NCBI RefSeq assembly: GCF_004114615.1
Contig: NZ_CP035300.1
Location: 1,488,001-1,552,000 of the forward strand
Length of the DNA: 64,000 nucleotides
Direction of reading: 5' to 3'
Source of the DNA: Dyella sp. M7H15-1
GTDB taxonomy: Bacteria; Pseudomonadota; Gammaproteobacteria; Xanthomonadales; Rhodanobacteraceae
Shown here: in pieces, positions 1-8,233 of the stretch
Layout: the number at the start of each line of letters is the position of its first letter
Numbering within the stretch: the stretch's first letter is position 1
Translations under genes and position numbers: made by a program
Notes under the pieces: model-generated
Told to the model about the DNA's origin: nothing
The model's input: the letters and a program-made list of their open reading frames with translations, nothing else
Databases searched by the model: none

Positions 1-1146
1 AAAACCCGGATACGGCTCCGGCTTGATGGTGGCCTTGTTGCTCTTGGGAATCTGGTAGGAGAGCGGATTGAAGTACAACTGCAGGTTAGGATGCACCTGC
101 ACGCTGTCGCCGCGGAAGAATCCACCCGACTGATTCACGCTCATCGCCAGCGGCCCGCTGCGGGTCAGGTAGTACTGCAAGCCGACCTTCATCTGGCTGA
201 ACTTTGAACGCAACTCGTCGTTGAGGGTGGGGACGTTGGCCCGGTAGTAGTAGCTAACGCAGAGATGATCCTGCAGATGCGCACCTACCGACGGCAGATG
301 ATGGATGACCGGGATGTCGTACTGGTCGAGCAGCAGCTTGTCGCCAACACCCGACAATTGCAGGATCTGCGGCGTGCCGACCGCACCGGCGGCGAGCACC
401 ACTTCGCGCTTGGCATGGAAATCCTGTTGCCGGCCGTTCTGCTTCACGCGCACGCCCATCGCACGCGTTTCGGTATCGAACAACACACGCTCGACCAGAG
501 CGTCCGTTTCGACCTGCACATTTTTGCGCTTCATCGCCGGATGCAAACAGGCCACGGCGCTGGAGCTGCGTTGACCGTTACGCGTACTGAGATCGTAGAT
601 GCCAGCACCTTCGAACTGCGCCCCGTTGAAATCCTGGCTGCGCGGATAACCTAGCTCTTCGCAGGCGGCGAGAAAGGTGTCGCAGATCGGATGCGTCTCG
701 CCACGCATCGAGCTGATATGGATTGGCCCGTGGCCGCCGTGGTATTCGCTATCGCCTTCCGAATGCGTTTCCAGTTGACGGAAATACGGCAGCACATCGC
801 ACCATGCCCAACCGTCATTGCCATCCGCCGCCCAATCGTCGAAGTCATGCGCCTGGCCGCGCACATAGATCATGGCGTTGATGGCGCCGGAACCACCCAG
901 TACCTTGCCACGCGGCGCATACAGCTTACGCCCGCCAAGATGCGGCTGCGGCTCGGAGTAATACATGTAGTTGTATTGCGGGTTGTAGTACAGCTTCACG
1001 AAGCCGCCCGGCATCTTGATCCAGGGCGAGTTGTCCTTGCCGCCGGCTTCCAGCACGAGCACTGAATACGTGCCCGACTTACTGAGGCGATCGGCCAGAA
1101 TGCAGCCAGCGGAGCCGGCACCAACGATGATGTAGTCGAATGTCAT
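1..1146 (-). CDS. GMC-family FAD oxidoreductase (C-terminus beyond window)
   Basis: A flavoprotein alcohol/sugar dehydrogenase of the glucose-methanol-choline family, truncated by the window edge after 382 codons. The start ATG at 1144-1146 begins a protein that opens with the FAD-binding motif VGAGSAG (residues 8-14). GMC signature 1 (GKVLGGSGAIN) lies near residues 80-90 and signature 2 (GAVGTPQILQLSG) near 252-266. The catalytic His region is not in the window. It is 42 bp downstream of the dehydratase gene on the same strand and is probably the last or next-to-last gene of that operon. In this setting it likely oxidises a hydroxyl of the sugar or sugar-acid substrate in the periplasm or at the membrane; the substrate is unknown. 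Choline dehydrogenase is a common automatic name for such proteins but nothing here supports it. Confidence 0.9.
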   Translation of the reverse strand, partial: MTFDYIIVGAGSAGCILADRLSKSGTYSVLVLEAGGKDNSPWIKMPGGFVKLYYNPQYNYMYYSEPQPHLGGRKLYAPRGKVLGGSGAINAMIYVRGQAHDFDDWAADGNDGWAWCDVLPYFRQLETHSEGDSEYHGGHGPIHISSMRGETHPICDTFLAACEELGYPRSQDFNGAQFEGAGIYDLSTRNGQRSSSAVACLHPAMKRKNVQVETDALVERVLFDTETRAMGVRVKQNGRQQDFHAKREVVLAAGAVGTPQILQLSGVGDKLLLDQYDIPVIHHLPSVGAHLQDHLCVSYYYRANVPTLNDELRSKFSQMKVGLQYYLTRSGPLAMSVNQSGGFFRGDSVQVHPNLQLYFNPLSYQIPKSNKATIKPEPYPGF

Positions 1147-1188
1147 GGATAAAAAACCGGTAAGGATTAGCGGAGTGCCGCGAAAAAT

Positions 1189-2406
1189 TCAGCCGCGAGC
1201 GGGCGAGTGGTCTTTCACGTCAACGGGACACTCAGCCATCTGCAGGTGCAGGCGCCCGCCCGTGTACGGCGAGTGCTTGCGCACCACATCCATGTTCAGC
1301 TCGACACCCAGGCCCGGTTCTTTCGATGGGATGATGTAACCGTCTTCCCATTGCAGCGGCTTCTTGAGCACTTCGGCGTGGAAACCATCCCAGGTGCCGA
1401 TGCTTTCCTGGATCAGGAAGTTCGGCGTGCAGGTCGCCAACTGGGAGCTTGCCGCGGCACCGACGGGGCCGTTGTAAAGGTGCGGTGCAATCTGGGCGTA
1501 ATAAGCCTCGGCCATGCTGGCAATCTTCTTGGCTTCCAGCAGACCGCCGCAGCGTCCGACATTCATTTGCAGGATCGACGCGCCGCCAGCCTGCAGCAAC
1601 TTGAAGAATTCGTATTTGGTGGTGAGGCGCTCGCCGGTGGCGATCGGAATCGACGTCTTGGCCGCGACCTGCGCCATCGCTTCTTCCTGGCCGGGTGGCA
1701 CCGGTTCTTCGAACCACAATGGATCGTATTTCTCCAGGCGCCTGGCCAAGCGAATCGCCGAGGACGGCACCATCTGCCCATGCGTACCGAACAGCAGATC
1801 GGCGCGATCGCCTACTGCATCGCGAATTTTGCGGCAGAAGGTTTCGCAGCGCTCAAGTACCGCCAGCGAAATCTGGTGCCCGGAATAAGCCGTGTATGGA
1901 CCGGCCGGGTCGAACTTCACCGCAGTGAAGCCTTGCTCTACCGCACGCACGGCGTACTCGGCAGCCAGATCGGGATCGCTGTAGTCGTACTCGCCCCTGC
2001 TGTTGACCGGATACAGATACGTGTAGGAGCGCAGGCGCTCATGCACCTTACCGCCCAGCAATTCGTAAACAGGCTTGCCGGCAGCTTTGCCGATGATGTC
2101 CCAGCATGCCATTTCCAGGCCACTGACCACACCCATCATGGTGATATCCGGACGCTGGGTGAAACCGCTTGAATACGCCTGACGGAAGAAACGTTCCACA
2201 TGATGCGGATCGTGATCGAGCAGGTAGCGCTGAAACACATCGTCGATGATCGGCTGCATCGCTTTCGGATGGAAGGTGGCGGCGTAGATTTCACCCACAC
2301 CCTCGATGCCATCATCGGTTTTCAGTTTCACGAATAGCCAGTACATGCCGCCGATGTGCGGTGGCGGTACGGCGACGACGTAGGTCTCCAGAGCGACAAT
2401 TTTCAT
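1189..2406 (-). CDS. Enolase-superfamily (mandelate racemase/muconate lactonizing) sugar-acid dehydratase-like protein
   Basis: A 405-residue member of the MR/MLE branch of the enolase superfamily, whose members abstract a proton alpha to a carboxylate with Mg2+ help; many are sugar-acid dehydratases. Visible landmarks are VKFDP with Lys164, EEP at 233-235, GER at 258-260, APH with His309, and IQES near 332-335. These resemble D-galactonate dehydratase, but at the place where that enzyme has its first metal ligand in LDFHGR this protein reads FGTHGQ (206-211), keeping the His but not the Asp. The alignment was made by eye. The start ATG overlaps the stop of the upstream MFS gene by 4 bp (2403-2406), so the two are translationally coupled. 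Substrate is unassigned; galactonate- or gluconate-like acids are plausible. Confidence 0.85.
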   Translation of the reverse strand: MKIVALETYVVAVPPPHIGGMYWLFVKLKTDDGIEGVGEIYAATFHPKAMQPIIDDVFQRYLLDHDPHHVERFFRQAYSSGFTQRPDITMMGVVSGLEMACWDIIGKAAGKPVYELLGGKVHERLRSYTYLYPVNSRGEYDYSDPDLAAEYAVRAVEQGFTAVKFDPAGPYTAYSGHQISLAVLERCETFCRKIRDAVGDRADLLFGTHGQMVPSSAIRLARRLEKYDPLWFEEPVPPGQEEAMAQVAAKTSIPIATGERLTTKYEFFKLLQAGGASILQMNVGRCGGLLEAKKIASMAEAYYAQIAPHLYNGPVGAAASSQLATCTPNFLIQESIGTWDGFHAEVLKKPLQWEDGYIIPSKEPGLGVELNMDVVRKHSPYTGGRLHLQMAECPVDVKDHSPARG

Positions 2407-3692
2407 GCGGCCTTCCTCTTAGCAATGCGCTTGTTGAGGGCGAGTGCGGCGATCACGCCCATGACACCCACCGTGGCGATATAGGAGTAATAAATCTGGT
2501 AGCCGAACAGACCCGGATAGGTCTGGATGATCCAGCCATTGATGAGCGGTATGAAGGCATCAGGCAGGTAGCCCAGCACCGAGATGATGCCGATTGCCAA
2601 GCCTTCCACACGCGCAGGGATAGGGCAGACATCAAGAATGGCCCAATAAAGGCCGCGGATCGCATACGTCACAGTGCCGATGAAAATCACCAGTCCGGCC
2701 AACACGCCGCCCGCGGCGAACTTTGGCAGCAGCACCAGGCAGAACATGCCCAGGGCCGCCAGGCACATGGCGATGGTGAGCACACGTAGATTGGAGAAGC
2801 GATCACCCAGCCAGCCGCCACCGATACCGCCAACCGGACGCGTCCACAGCTTGACGGTGGTGATCAGTGCAGCCGTCGCCATGCCCAAGCCGACACCACC
2901 CGCCCCGAGGTAGTTGGAAAAACTGTAAGTGGACCAGAAAAAATGATAGCCACAGAACACGATGGCAGCGACCAGCCACAGTTCGCGAATGCCTGCGAGC
3001 AGTTTCAGATCGGCCCATAGATTGGTTTTGCGATGTGGTTCGATATCCGATCTGTCGTCCCGTCGCGGATCACGGATCAGCGCAAACACCACCCCCAGCG
3101 TGAGGCACACATACGCATACACGTGGATCACTGCCTTGAACGCTTCCGGATCGCTGGCATTCTGATCGTTCTTCAGATGCATGAAGATAAGCAGCGCAAC
3201 CGTGGCCAACGGCGCCTCGATCAATCCGCGCCCACCATCGAGCAGACCGAAGAAGCGCCCTTGATCCTGTTTCCTGGCAATGGTCTTGACGCGCTTGATC
3301 AATGGCGCCCAGAAGGTCAGCCCCGTGGTGACGCCAAAACCGCCGAAGATCAGCAACAGCACATGAAACGGCGGCAATGTCGCATAACACATCGCCAGGA
3401 CACCCGTGCCGAGCAACGAGAAGCTGATCAAGTACCGGGGCGAGATGCGATCAGCCAGCCATCCGCTGGGCAGGTAGCACACCAGGAAGGACGCGCCTAG
3501 GATCGAATAGAGATAGCCGAGCTGCACCTGGTTGAGCGCAAGAGCACCCATCATCGGGTCCTGATAGACCTGGCGCAGATAGGCCACCGCGTAGATGGAA
3601 CCGGCAGCAACAACCAGAAGCAGGAGCTGGCCGTAGCGATAGAGTGTGTCACTGCGCGACCAGGTGGACACGGCTTCCGCGTTCGTGCTCAT
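2403..3692 (-). CDS. MFS transporter, probably for a sugar acid or sugar
   Basis: A 429-residue inner-membrane transporter of the major facilitator superfamily with about 12 hydrophobic helices. The cytoplasmic loop-2/3 signature is visible as SGWLADRISPR (residues 76-86), close to the usual GxLADR motif A, and a related GGGWLGDR repeat occurs at the half-way point. It sits between an aldehyde dehydrogenase (4 bp upstream) and the enolase-superfamily dehydratase (4-bp overlap downstream), which argues for uptake of the operon's substrate. Organic-anion (ACS-type) and glycerol-phosphate-type porters share this architecture; the transported solute cannot be read from the sequence. Confidence 0.85.
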   Translation of the reverse strand: MSTNAEAVSTWSRSDTLYRYGQLLLLVVAAGSIYAVAYLRQVYQDPMMGALALNQVQLGYLYSILGASFLVCYLPSGWLADRISPRYLISFSLLGTGVLAMCYATLPPFHVLLLIFGGFGVTTGLTFWAPLIKRVKTIARKQDQGRFFGLLDGGRGLIEAPLATVALLIFMHLKNDQNASDPEAFKAVIHVYAYVCLTLGVVFALIRDPRRDDRSDIEPHRKTNLWADLKLLAGIRELWLVAAIVFCGYHFFWSTYSFSNYLGAGGVGLGMATAALITTVKLWTRPVGGIGGGWLGDRFSNLRVLTIAMCLAALGMFCLVLLPKFAAGGVLAGLVIFIGTVTYAIRGLYWAILDVCPIPARVEGLAIGIISVLGYLPDAFIPLINGWIIQTYPGLFGYQIYYSYIATVGVMGVIAALALNKRIAKRKAA

Positions 3693-3696
3693 AGGC

Positions 3697-5121
3697 TTAG
3701 TACCTCATGACCACGAGACGTGTCTGGGTGAACTCCAGCATGCCGTGCTTGCCGTCGTCACCGCCCAGGCCGGAACGCTTCCAGCCTGCATGGAAGCCTT
3801 GATAAGGATCGGCCGGTGTGCGATTGACGTAGAGCTCGCCCGCTTCGATGCGATTGGCAACCTTGAGCGCCGTGCGATATTGCTCGGTATAGAGCACGGA
3901 AGACAGGCCGAACTGGTGATCATTGGCCATCCGCAGCGCTTCGTCCAGCGTGCCATAGCAAAGCACCGGCAGCACTGGCCCGAAGATTTCTTCTTGCACG
4001 ATCTCCATGTCCTGCCGGCAATGACTCAGTAAGGTGGCCGGATAGAAGAAGCCACGGCCTTCGGGTATGGCACCACCCGCTTCGAGTACGGCACCTTCAG
4101 CCGCGGCGCGCATCACCTTGGCATGAATGTCCCGGCGCGCGCCCTCGCTGATCAGCGGCCCCATGCGGGAAGGATCTTCGGAGCGATCGCCGATGCGAAT
4201 GGCGGCGAACTTCTCGCGCAACAAGTTCAGAAAGCGGTCATGCACCCTGGCGTGCACGTAGACGCGTTCGATGGCGGTACACAACTGACCGCAGTTCGTG
4301 GTCTTGGACGCCACAATCGCGCTGGCCGCTTGTTCCAGATCCGCATCCGGCTCGATGATCGCCGGAGTCTTGCCGCCAAGTTCCAGCGATGGCTTGGCGA
4401 TATTCACCTTGCAATATTCCAGTACCGAACGACCGACGCCAACGCTGCCGGTAAGCGTGATCATGCCGACCGGAGGCTGGGTGCAGAGTAGGCTGGCATG
4501 CTCGTGTCGCATCGCCAGGATGTTCACGACACCGGCGGGGAATCCCGCCTGTTCAACCGCACGGGCAATTTCAAAGGCGCATAGCGGCGTGTTGTTGCTG
4601 GGCCTGACCACCACGGTATTGCCGGTAATCAAGGCCGGCGCCACCTTGCGCAGCAAGGTATAAACCGGATAGTTGAAAGGAATCAGGCAGGCTACGACGC
4701 CAATCGGCTCACGCTGCAACAGGATAGTTTCATCGGCGCTGTCGCTCGGAATCACTTCGCCCTCGATGCGGCGAGCCCATTCGGCGTGATAGCGCGTAAT
4801 TTCTGCGGCATAGATGGCTTCGTTGCTGGCGTCAGTCAAGCTTTTGCCGGATTCGCTGGCCAATGCGGCACCGATCCGTGCCGCATTGGCCACGAGCACA
4901 TCCGCCAGTTTGCGCAGGTATTGCGCGCGTTCGATGGCCGGCCGGCGCGCCCAATCGCGCTGCGCCCGTGCTGCAACGGCAACGGCAACTTGCACCTGTG
5001 CCGGGCTAGCTGCGTCGATCTCGGCGATGTGTTCACCAGTCGCAGGGTTATGCACGGCAATCGGCGGCTCGCCACCCGCATCGACGAATACGCCATCCAT
5101 AAAGTTCCGCTCGTTGTGCAT
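3697..5121 (-). CDS. Aldehyde dehydrogenase, lactaldehyde/glycolaldehyde dehydrogenase (AldA) type
   Basis: A cytoplasmic NAD(P)-dependent aldehyde dehydrogenase of 474 residues. The start was set at the ATG at 5119-5121 (protein begins MHNERNF), preceded by GGGAG at a good distance; an upstream extension to 5208 adds a non-homologous Arg-rich leader. The oxyanion Asn in IPFN (about residue 150), the general base Glu in LELGG (about 247) and the nucleophile Cys in CGQLCT (about 281) are present. The whole protein, including the end GGDDGKHGMLEF, resembles E. coli AldA. The cofactor-binding segment reads VRPSNNTP where AldA has a Lys and an acidic residue, so cofactor preference may differ. 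It probably oxidises an aldehyde produced further along the pathway encoded by this operon. Confidence 0.88.
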   Translation of the reverse strand: MHNERNFMDGVFVDAGGEPPIAVHNPATGEHIAEIDAASPAQVQVAVAVAARAQRDWARRPAIERAQYLRKLADVLVANAARIGAALASESGKSLTDASNEAIYAAEITRYHAEWARRIEGEVIPSDSADETILLQREPIGVVACLIPFNYPVYTLLRKVAPALITGNTVVVRPSNNTPLCAFEIARAVEQAGFPAGVVNILAMRHEHASLLCTQPPVGMITLTGSVGVGRSVLEYCKVNIAKPSLELGGKTPAIIEPDADLEQAASAIVASKTTNCGQLCTAIERVYVHARVHDRFLNLLREKFAAIRIGDRSEDPSRMGPLISEGARRDIHAKVMRAAAEGAVLEAGGAIPEGRGFFYPATLLSHCRQDMEIVQEEIFGPVLPVLCYGTLDEALRMANDHQFGLSSVLYTEQYRTALKVANRIEAGELYVNRTPADPYQGFHAGWKRSGLGGDDGKHGMLEFTQTRLVVMRY

Positions 5122-5208
5122 AAGTACTCCCACCCACACTTGAATGATGATTTGTCCGCGGTATCGTGGAATGCCGCTCCGTGCACGACGCGCAAGTGAC
5201 CGTGCCAA

Positions 5209-6390
5209 CTAAAAATAGTAGCCAACATTCATATAGATCTGACCTTTCCAACTATCGGTGCCTCTGGCCGCGGCACTCTGCGTATAGCTGCTCCCGCCAA
5301 GATAGGGATCGTTGCGGCCATTCAGCCATTCCACCGCAATCCACAGTTTTTTCAGGGAAAACGACGTACCCAAAATGAAACGCTGGGAATTTCGGAATGC
5401 GCTATAAGACTTGTCGTAGAGACCGTAATTCGCATACACCTTCATGCCAGACATCCATCCGCCTACATAAGTACCAGGGAGCGCGTAGCTGAGGTCGCCC
5501 GTGTAAAAGTTGCCGCGGCTGGCCACGTTGAAGGTTCCGTCATAACCACCGAAGCTCACGGAATGGTTGTCACTCGGATTTTGCGGCAGCATCTGCTGGC
5601 GCGCGTATTGAAGCTTCACGCCCCAAGGTCCATGGATGCCGGCGTAATGCAGCGCGTAGGCAACGCGCCGCCCGTTGCGATGAGTATCGCGGTTGTGCAA
5701 GGTGGAATTCATCATGGAAATACCCGCCTCGCCGTTCCAGCCACCAAGCTCGAACGTTCGCGCCGCACGCGCAATCGCCAGGCCGCGCTCGTCGTTCTGG
5801 CTGCCACCGGCTACCCCGGAATCTGCTGGAGTCACCACGATCGAATACGTGGTGCCGTTGCTGGTGCCCCGCCCCGGCCAGGCCGTCCATGCGTAATAGC
5901 CGAACTGGAGATTCCAGTCATCGACATCCTGGATGTATTTGGCGCCCAGTTCCCAGGTATCTTCCAGGCCAAGGATATTGCCTAGCGTTCCATAGAACGT
6001 GCTGCTGTAGTAAGGCTGCAGACCGAAGGGCACCTGGTTCAGGCCAATCTGCCATTGCCTCTTCGGATCAAAGCGATAGCCGATCCAGGCATATTCCGCG
6101 AACTGGATGTCACCGAAGCGGCGAACGTATTGATAAGGGTATTCCTTACCGTAGAAGCGGTAGCGGGCTGCGCCGATCCAGCTATCGGAATCATACGTGG
6201 CGCGGAGCATCACCGTATCGAGGCTGACGTTATGGATGCCACGACTCGTGTCATTGTCGATACGCATGCGCACCGCGCCGCCCAGGTCAAGGTTGTCGCT
6301 TACCTTGACCGCCAGAGCTTCCGCGCAGAAACCGGACAGGAGGAGGAAAAGCAAACTGGCGACAGGTGTCGGTAATCGTCGATGAGCCAC
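5209..6390 (-). CDS. Outer-membrane porin-like beta-barrel protein
   Basis: A 393-residue exported protein. It starts with a signal peptide (charged MAHRRL, hydrophobic core, probable cleavage after AEALA near residue 27). The mature part alternates polar and aromatic residues in strand-like stretches and ends with the C-terminal aromatic signature NVGYYF typical of Bam-dependent outer-membrane barrels. It is the first gene of the minus-strand catabolic group, 87 bp ahead of the aldehyde dehydrogenase start, and probably lets the substrate cross the outer membrane. I do not recognise a named porin family; phosphate- and sugar-selective porins and DcaP-like proteins are alternatives. Confidence 0.75.
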   Translation of the reverse strand: MAHRRLPTPVASLLFLLLSGFCAEALAVKVSDNLDLGGAVRMRIDNDTSRGIHNVSLDTVMLRATYDSDSWIGAARYRFYGKEYPYQYVRRFGDIQFAEYAWIGYRFDPKRQWQIGLNQVPFGLQPYYSSTFYGTLGNILGLEDTWELGAKYIQDVDDWNLQFGYYAWTAWPGRGTSNGTTYSIVVTPADSGVAGGSQNDERGLAIARAARTFELGGWNGEAGISMMNSTLHNRDTHRNGRRVAYALHYAGIHGPWGVKLQYARQQMLPQNPSDNHSVSFGGYDGTFNVASRGNFYTGDLSYALPGTYVGGWMSGMKVYANYGLYDKSYSAFRNSQRFILGTSFSLKKLWIAVEWLNGRNDPYLGGSSYTQSAAARGTDSWKGQIYMNVGYYF

Positions 6391-6895
6391 GGTATGCGCA
6401 TCCCTCGCGTGTATCTGTCAGCAGAAAAACGACGTCGCCGGACGAACCCCAAACGCAGTCCGTCAGGCAATGGGCCGAAGCCATCCTCATCGGAAACAGG
6501 CAAAAACGACAAAAAGCAGCCTTTTCCAGGCTAAAAACATGACGGCCTCGTTAAGAACAAGAATTCCGTTCACGCACGGACTGCGCTATGGGAACATATC
6601 GCGCAGACACCTCATCTCTTCTCCCTGGCAAGCGTAGGATTACAACGGTCCTGTGACATTGTTGGCCAAAACACAGGAGACATGGCCGTTGTGGCTGCAC
6701 CCTGTCCGCAACCTCACGCGGGATAGTTTCTGTGCTGACTTCGTCGGAATTTGCATGATCAAAGGTGTACTTGTGGGTTTTGCTTCCGCATGGCTTATGC
6801 GATCCGCGACGCCTTCGTCAAGTCACTCGCAACGTGCCAAAAGTCATACAAAGCAGCCACGCCTCAGCATGTATTTCAATAGGCTTGTCCACAAT
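6391..6895. other. Divergent intergenic region between porin operon and mdtABC
   Basis: About 500 bp separating the minus-strand porin gene from the plus-strand RND operon. Short open frames exist (for example 6653-6901) but they lack a convincing ribosome site, start on a weak codon and show no recognisable domain. The stretch is less GC-rich than its neighbours, as expected for a region carrying divergent promoters. I see no clear sigma-70 pair and no regulator gene. Confidence 0.5.
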
Positions 6896-6933
6896 GTCTA
6901 GGGCAACGCTACTTATTCAGCGTTGCCCTAGAC
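6896..6933. repeat. Perfect 15-bp inverted repeat with IS-end-like sequence
   Basis: The arms 6896-6910 and 6919-6933 are exact reverse complements (GTCTAGGGCAACGCT) around the 8-base loop ACTTATTC. The right half, ACTTATTCAGCGTTGCC, recurs at 41093-41109 and in shortened form at 53048-53062. The outer CTAG on each side looks like a target duplication. There is no T-run after the stem, so it is not a standard terminator. It lies 26 bp before the mdtA-like start and could be the remnant of an IS5-type end pair. That origin is inference. Confidence 0.65.
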
Positions 6934-6958
6934 TCAAAAGTGATAACTGGAGATGGTT

Positions 6959-8215
6959 ATGAGTGCCGACACCCTGCGAGCCGCCGGACACTTCCGCAAG
7001 AGCCGCGGCACGTTGGTCGCCGTTGTGATCATCATGGCGATCATCCTGCTCATGCTGTTCCATCTCATCTTTGGCGGCAAGCCCGCCCGCACCGGCAATC
7101 CTCCACAAGTGGTCAGCGCCGCAACCGCCACGCTTGGCGACATGCCGGTGATCCTGAACGAGCTGGGCACCGTCACGCCCATTTCCACGGTGACCGTGCT
7201 GCCCCAGCTCAGCGGCTACCTGACCGACATCGGCTACCAGGAAGGTCAGGACGTGAAGAAAGGCCAGTTCCTGGCCCAGATCGATCCGCGCCAATACGAA
7301 ATCAACAAGCTGCAGGCCGAAGCGCAACTGGCCAAGGATCAGGCAAGCCTCGACCAGGCCCGCGCCGATCTGGCGCGCTACCAGCAATTGCATCAGCAGA
7401 AATCGATCGCCGAGCAGACCTACATCGACCAGACCTTCACCGTGGCGCAGGACGAAGCCGCCGTGAAGGCCGACAAGGCCACGATCGCGCAAGACGAACT
7501 CAACCTCACCTATTGCCATATCACGGCACCCGTGGATGGTCGCGTGGGCCTGCGCCTGGTCGATCCTGGCAACTACGTCACCGCATCCAGCTCGCCAGGC
7601 ATCGTGGTGATCACCCGCATGAAGCCGACCACCGTGCAATTCACCGTGCCACAGAATTCGCTGAGCCAGGTGCTGCAACGCTTCAATGCCGGCAACAAGC
7701 TGCCCGTAACGGTCTACAACAGCGACGACACCAAGCAGCTTGCTTCCGGCACGCTGTATGCAATCGGCAACCAGATGGCCACCAGCACGGGCACGGTCAC
7801 GCTACGCGCCACCTTCGCCAATGATGACGAATTGTTGTACCCGAATGAGTTCGTCAATGCGCGATTGCTGGTGGACACGATGAAGCAGGCCGTGCTGGTG
7901 CCCACGCCCGCCGTACAGAGCGGCGCACCGGGCGACTATGTCTATCTGGTCAACGCCGATGACACAGTGTCGGTGCACAAGGTGACGCAGGGCCCGAGCG
8001 ATGGCAAGAACACCGTGATCCTGTCGGGCCTCTCGGCCGGCCAGACGGTGGTGACCGATGGCATGGACCGCCTGAACGACGGCGCCAAGATCAAGATCGC
8101 CCAGGCCAAGCCGGAGTCAGGCACTGCACCCGCTTCTGCATCATCCTCGGCAAATACCCCGCATCACGGCGACAAGCGGAAGCACGACTCCGATTCCGCC
8201 TCATCCAACTCGTAA
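6959..8215 (+). CDS. mdtA: RND efflux periplasmic adaptor, MdtA type
   Basis: The membrane-fusion (adaptor) subunit linking an inner-membrane RND pump to an outer-membrane channel. The start chosen is the ATG at 6959, because GGAG at 6949-6952 is 6 bp before it; the in-frame ATG at 6953 directly abuts that site. It is 418 residues, with one N-terminal membrane anchor (about residues 20-42), then the barrel/lipoyl/hairpin order of MdtA and MuxA: lipoyl half KGQFLAQIDP, a coiled-coil hairpin (about 110-175), and the second lipoyl half YCHITAPVDGRVG. The C-terminus is a Ser/His/Lys-rich tail. It is followed after 18 bp by two RND pump genes and an outer-membrane factor, the order of mdtABC/muxABC-opmB. 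Confidence 0.92.
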   Translation: MSADTLRAAGHFRKSRGTLVAVVIIMAIILLMLFHLIFGGKPARTGNPPQVVSAATATLGDMPVILNELGTVTPISTVTVLPQLSGYLTDIGYQEGQDVKKGQFLAQIDPRQYEINKLQAEAQLAKDQASLDQARADLARYQQLHQQKSIAEQTYIDQTFTVAQDEAAVKADKATIAQDELNLTYCHITAPVDGRVGLRLVDPGNYVTASSSPGIVVITRMKPTTVQFTVPQNSLSQVLQRFNAGNKLPVTVYNSDDTKQLASGTLYAIGNQMATSTGTVTLRATFANDDELLYPNEFVNARLLVDTMKQAVLVPTPAVQSGAPGDYVYLVNADDTVSVHKVTQGPSDGKNTVILSGLSAGQTVVTDGMDRLNDGAKIKIAQAKPESGTAPASASSSANTPHHGDKRKHDSDSASSNS

Positions 8216-8233
8216 TCGGCGGACGGCGATCCG

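Noticed and set aside
6653-6901. Possible 82-residue gene before mdtA
   Set aside because: It starts on a weak codon, has no ribosome site or domain, and runs into the hairpin repeat.
6896-6933. Rho-independent terminator
   Set aside because: The stem is perfect but no T-run follows on either strand, and related sequences occur at other sites as a dispersed repeat.
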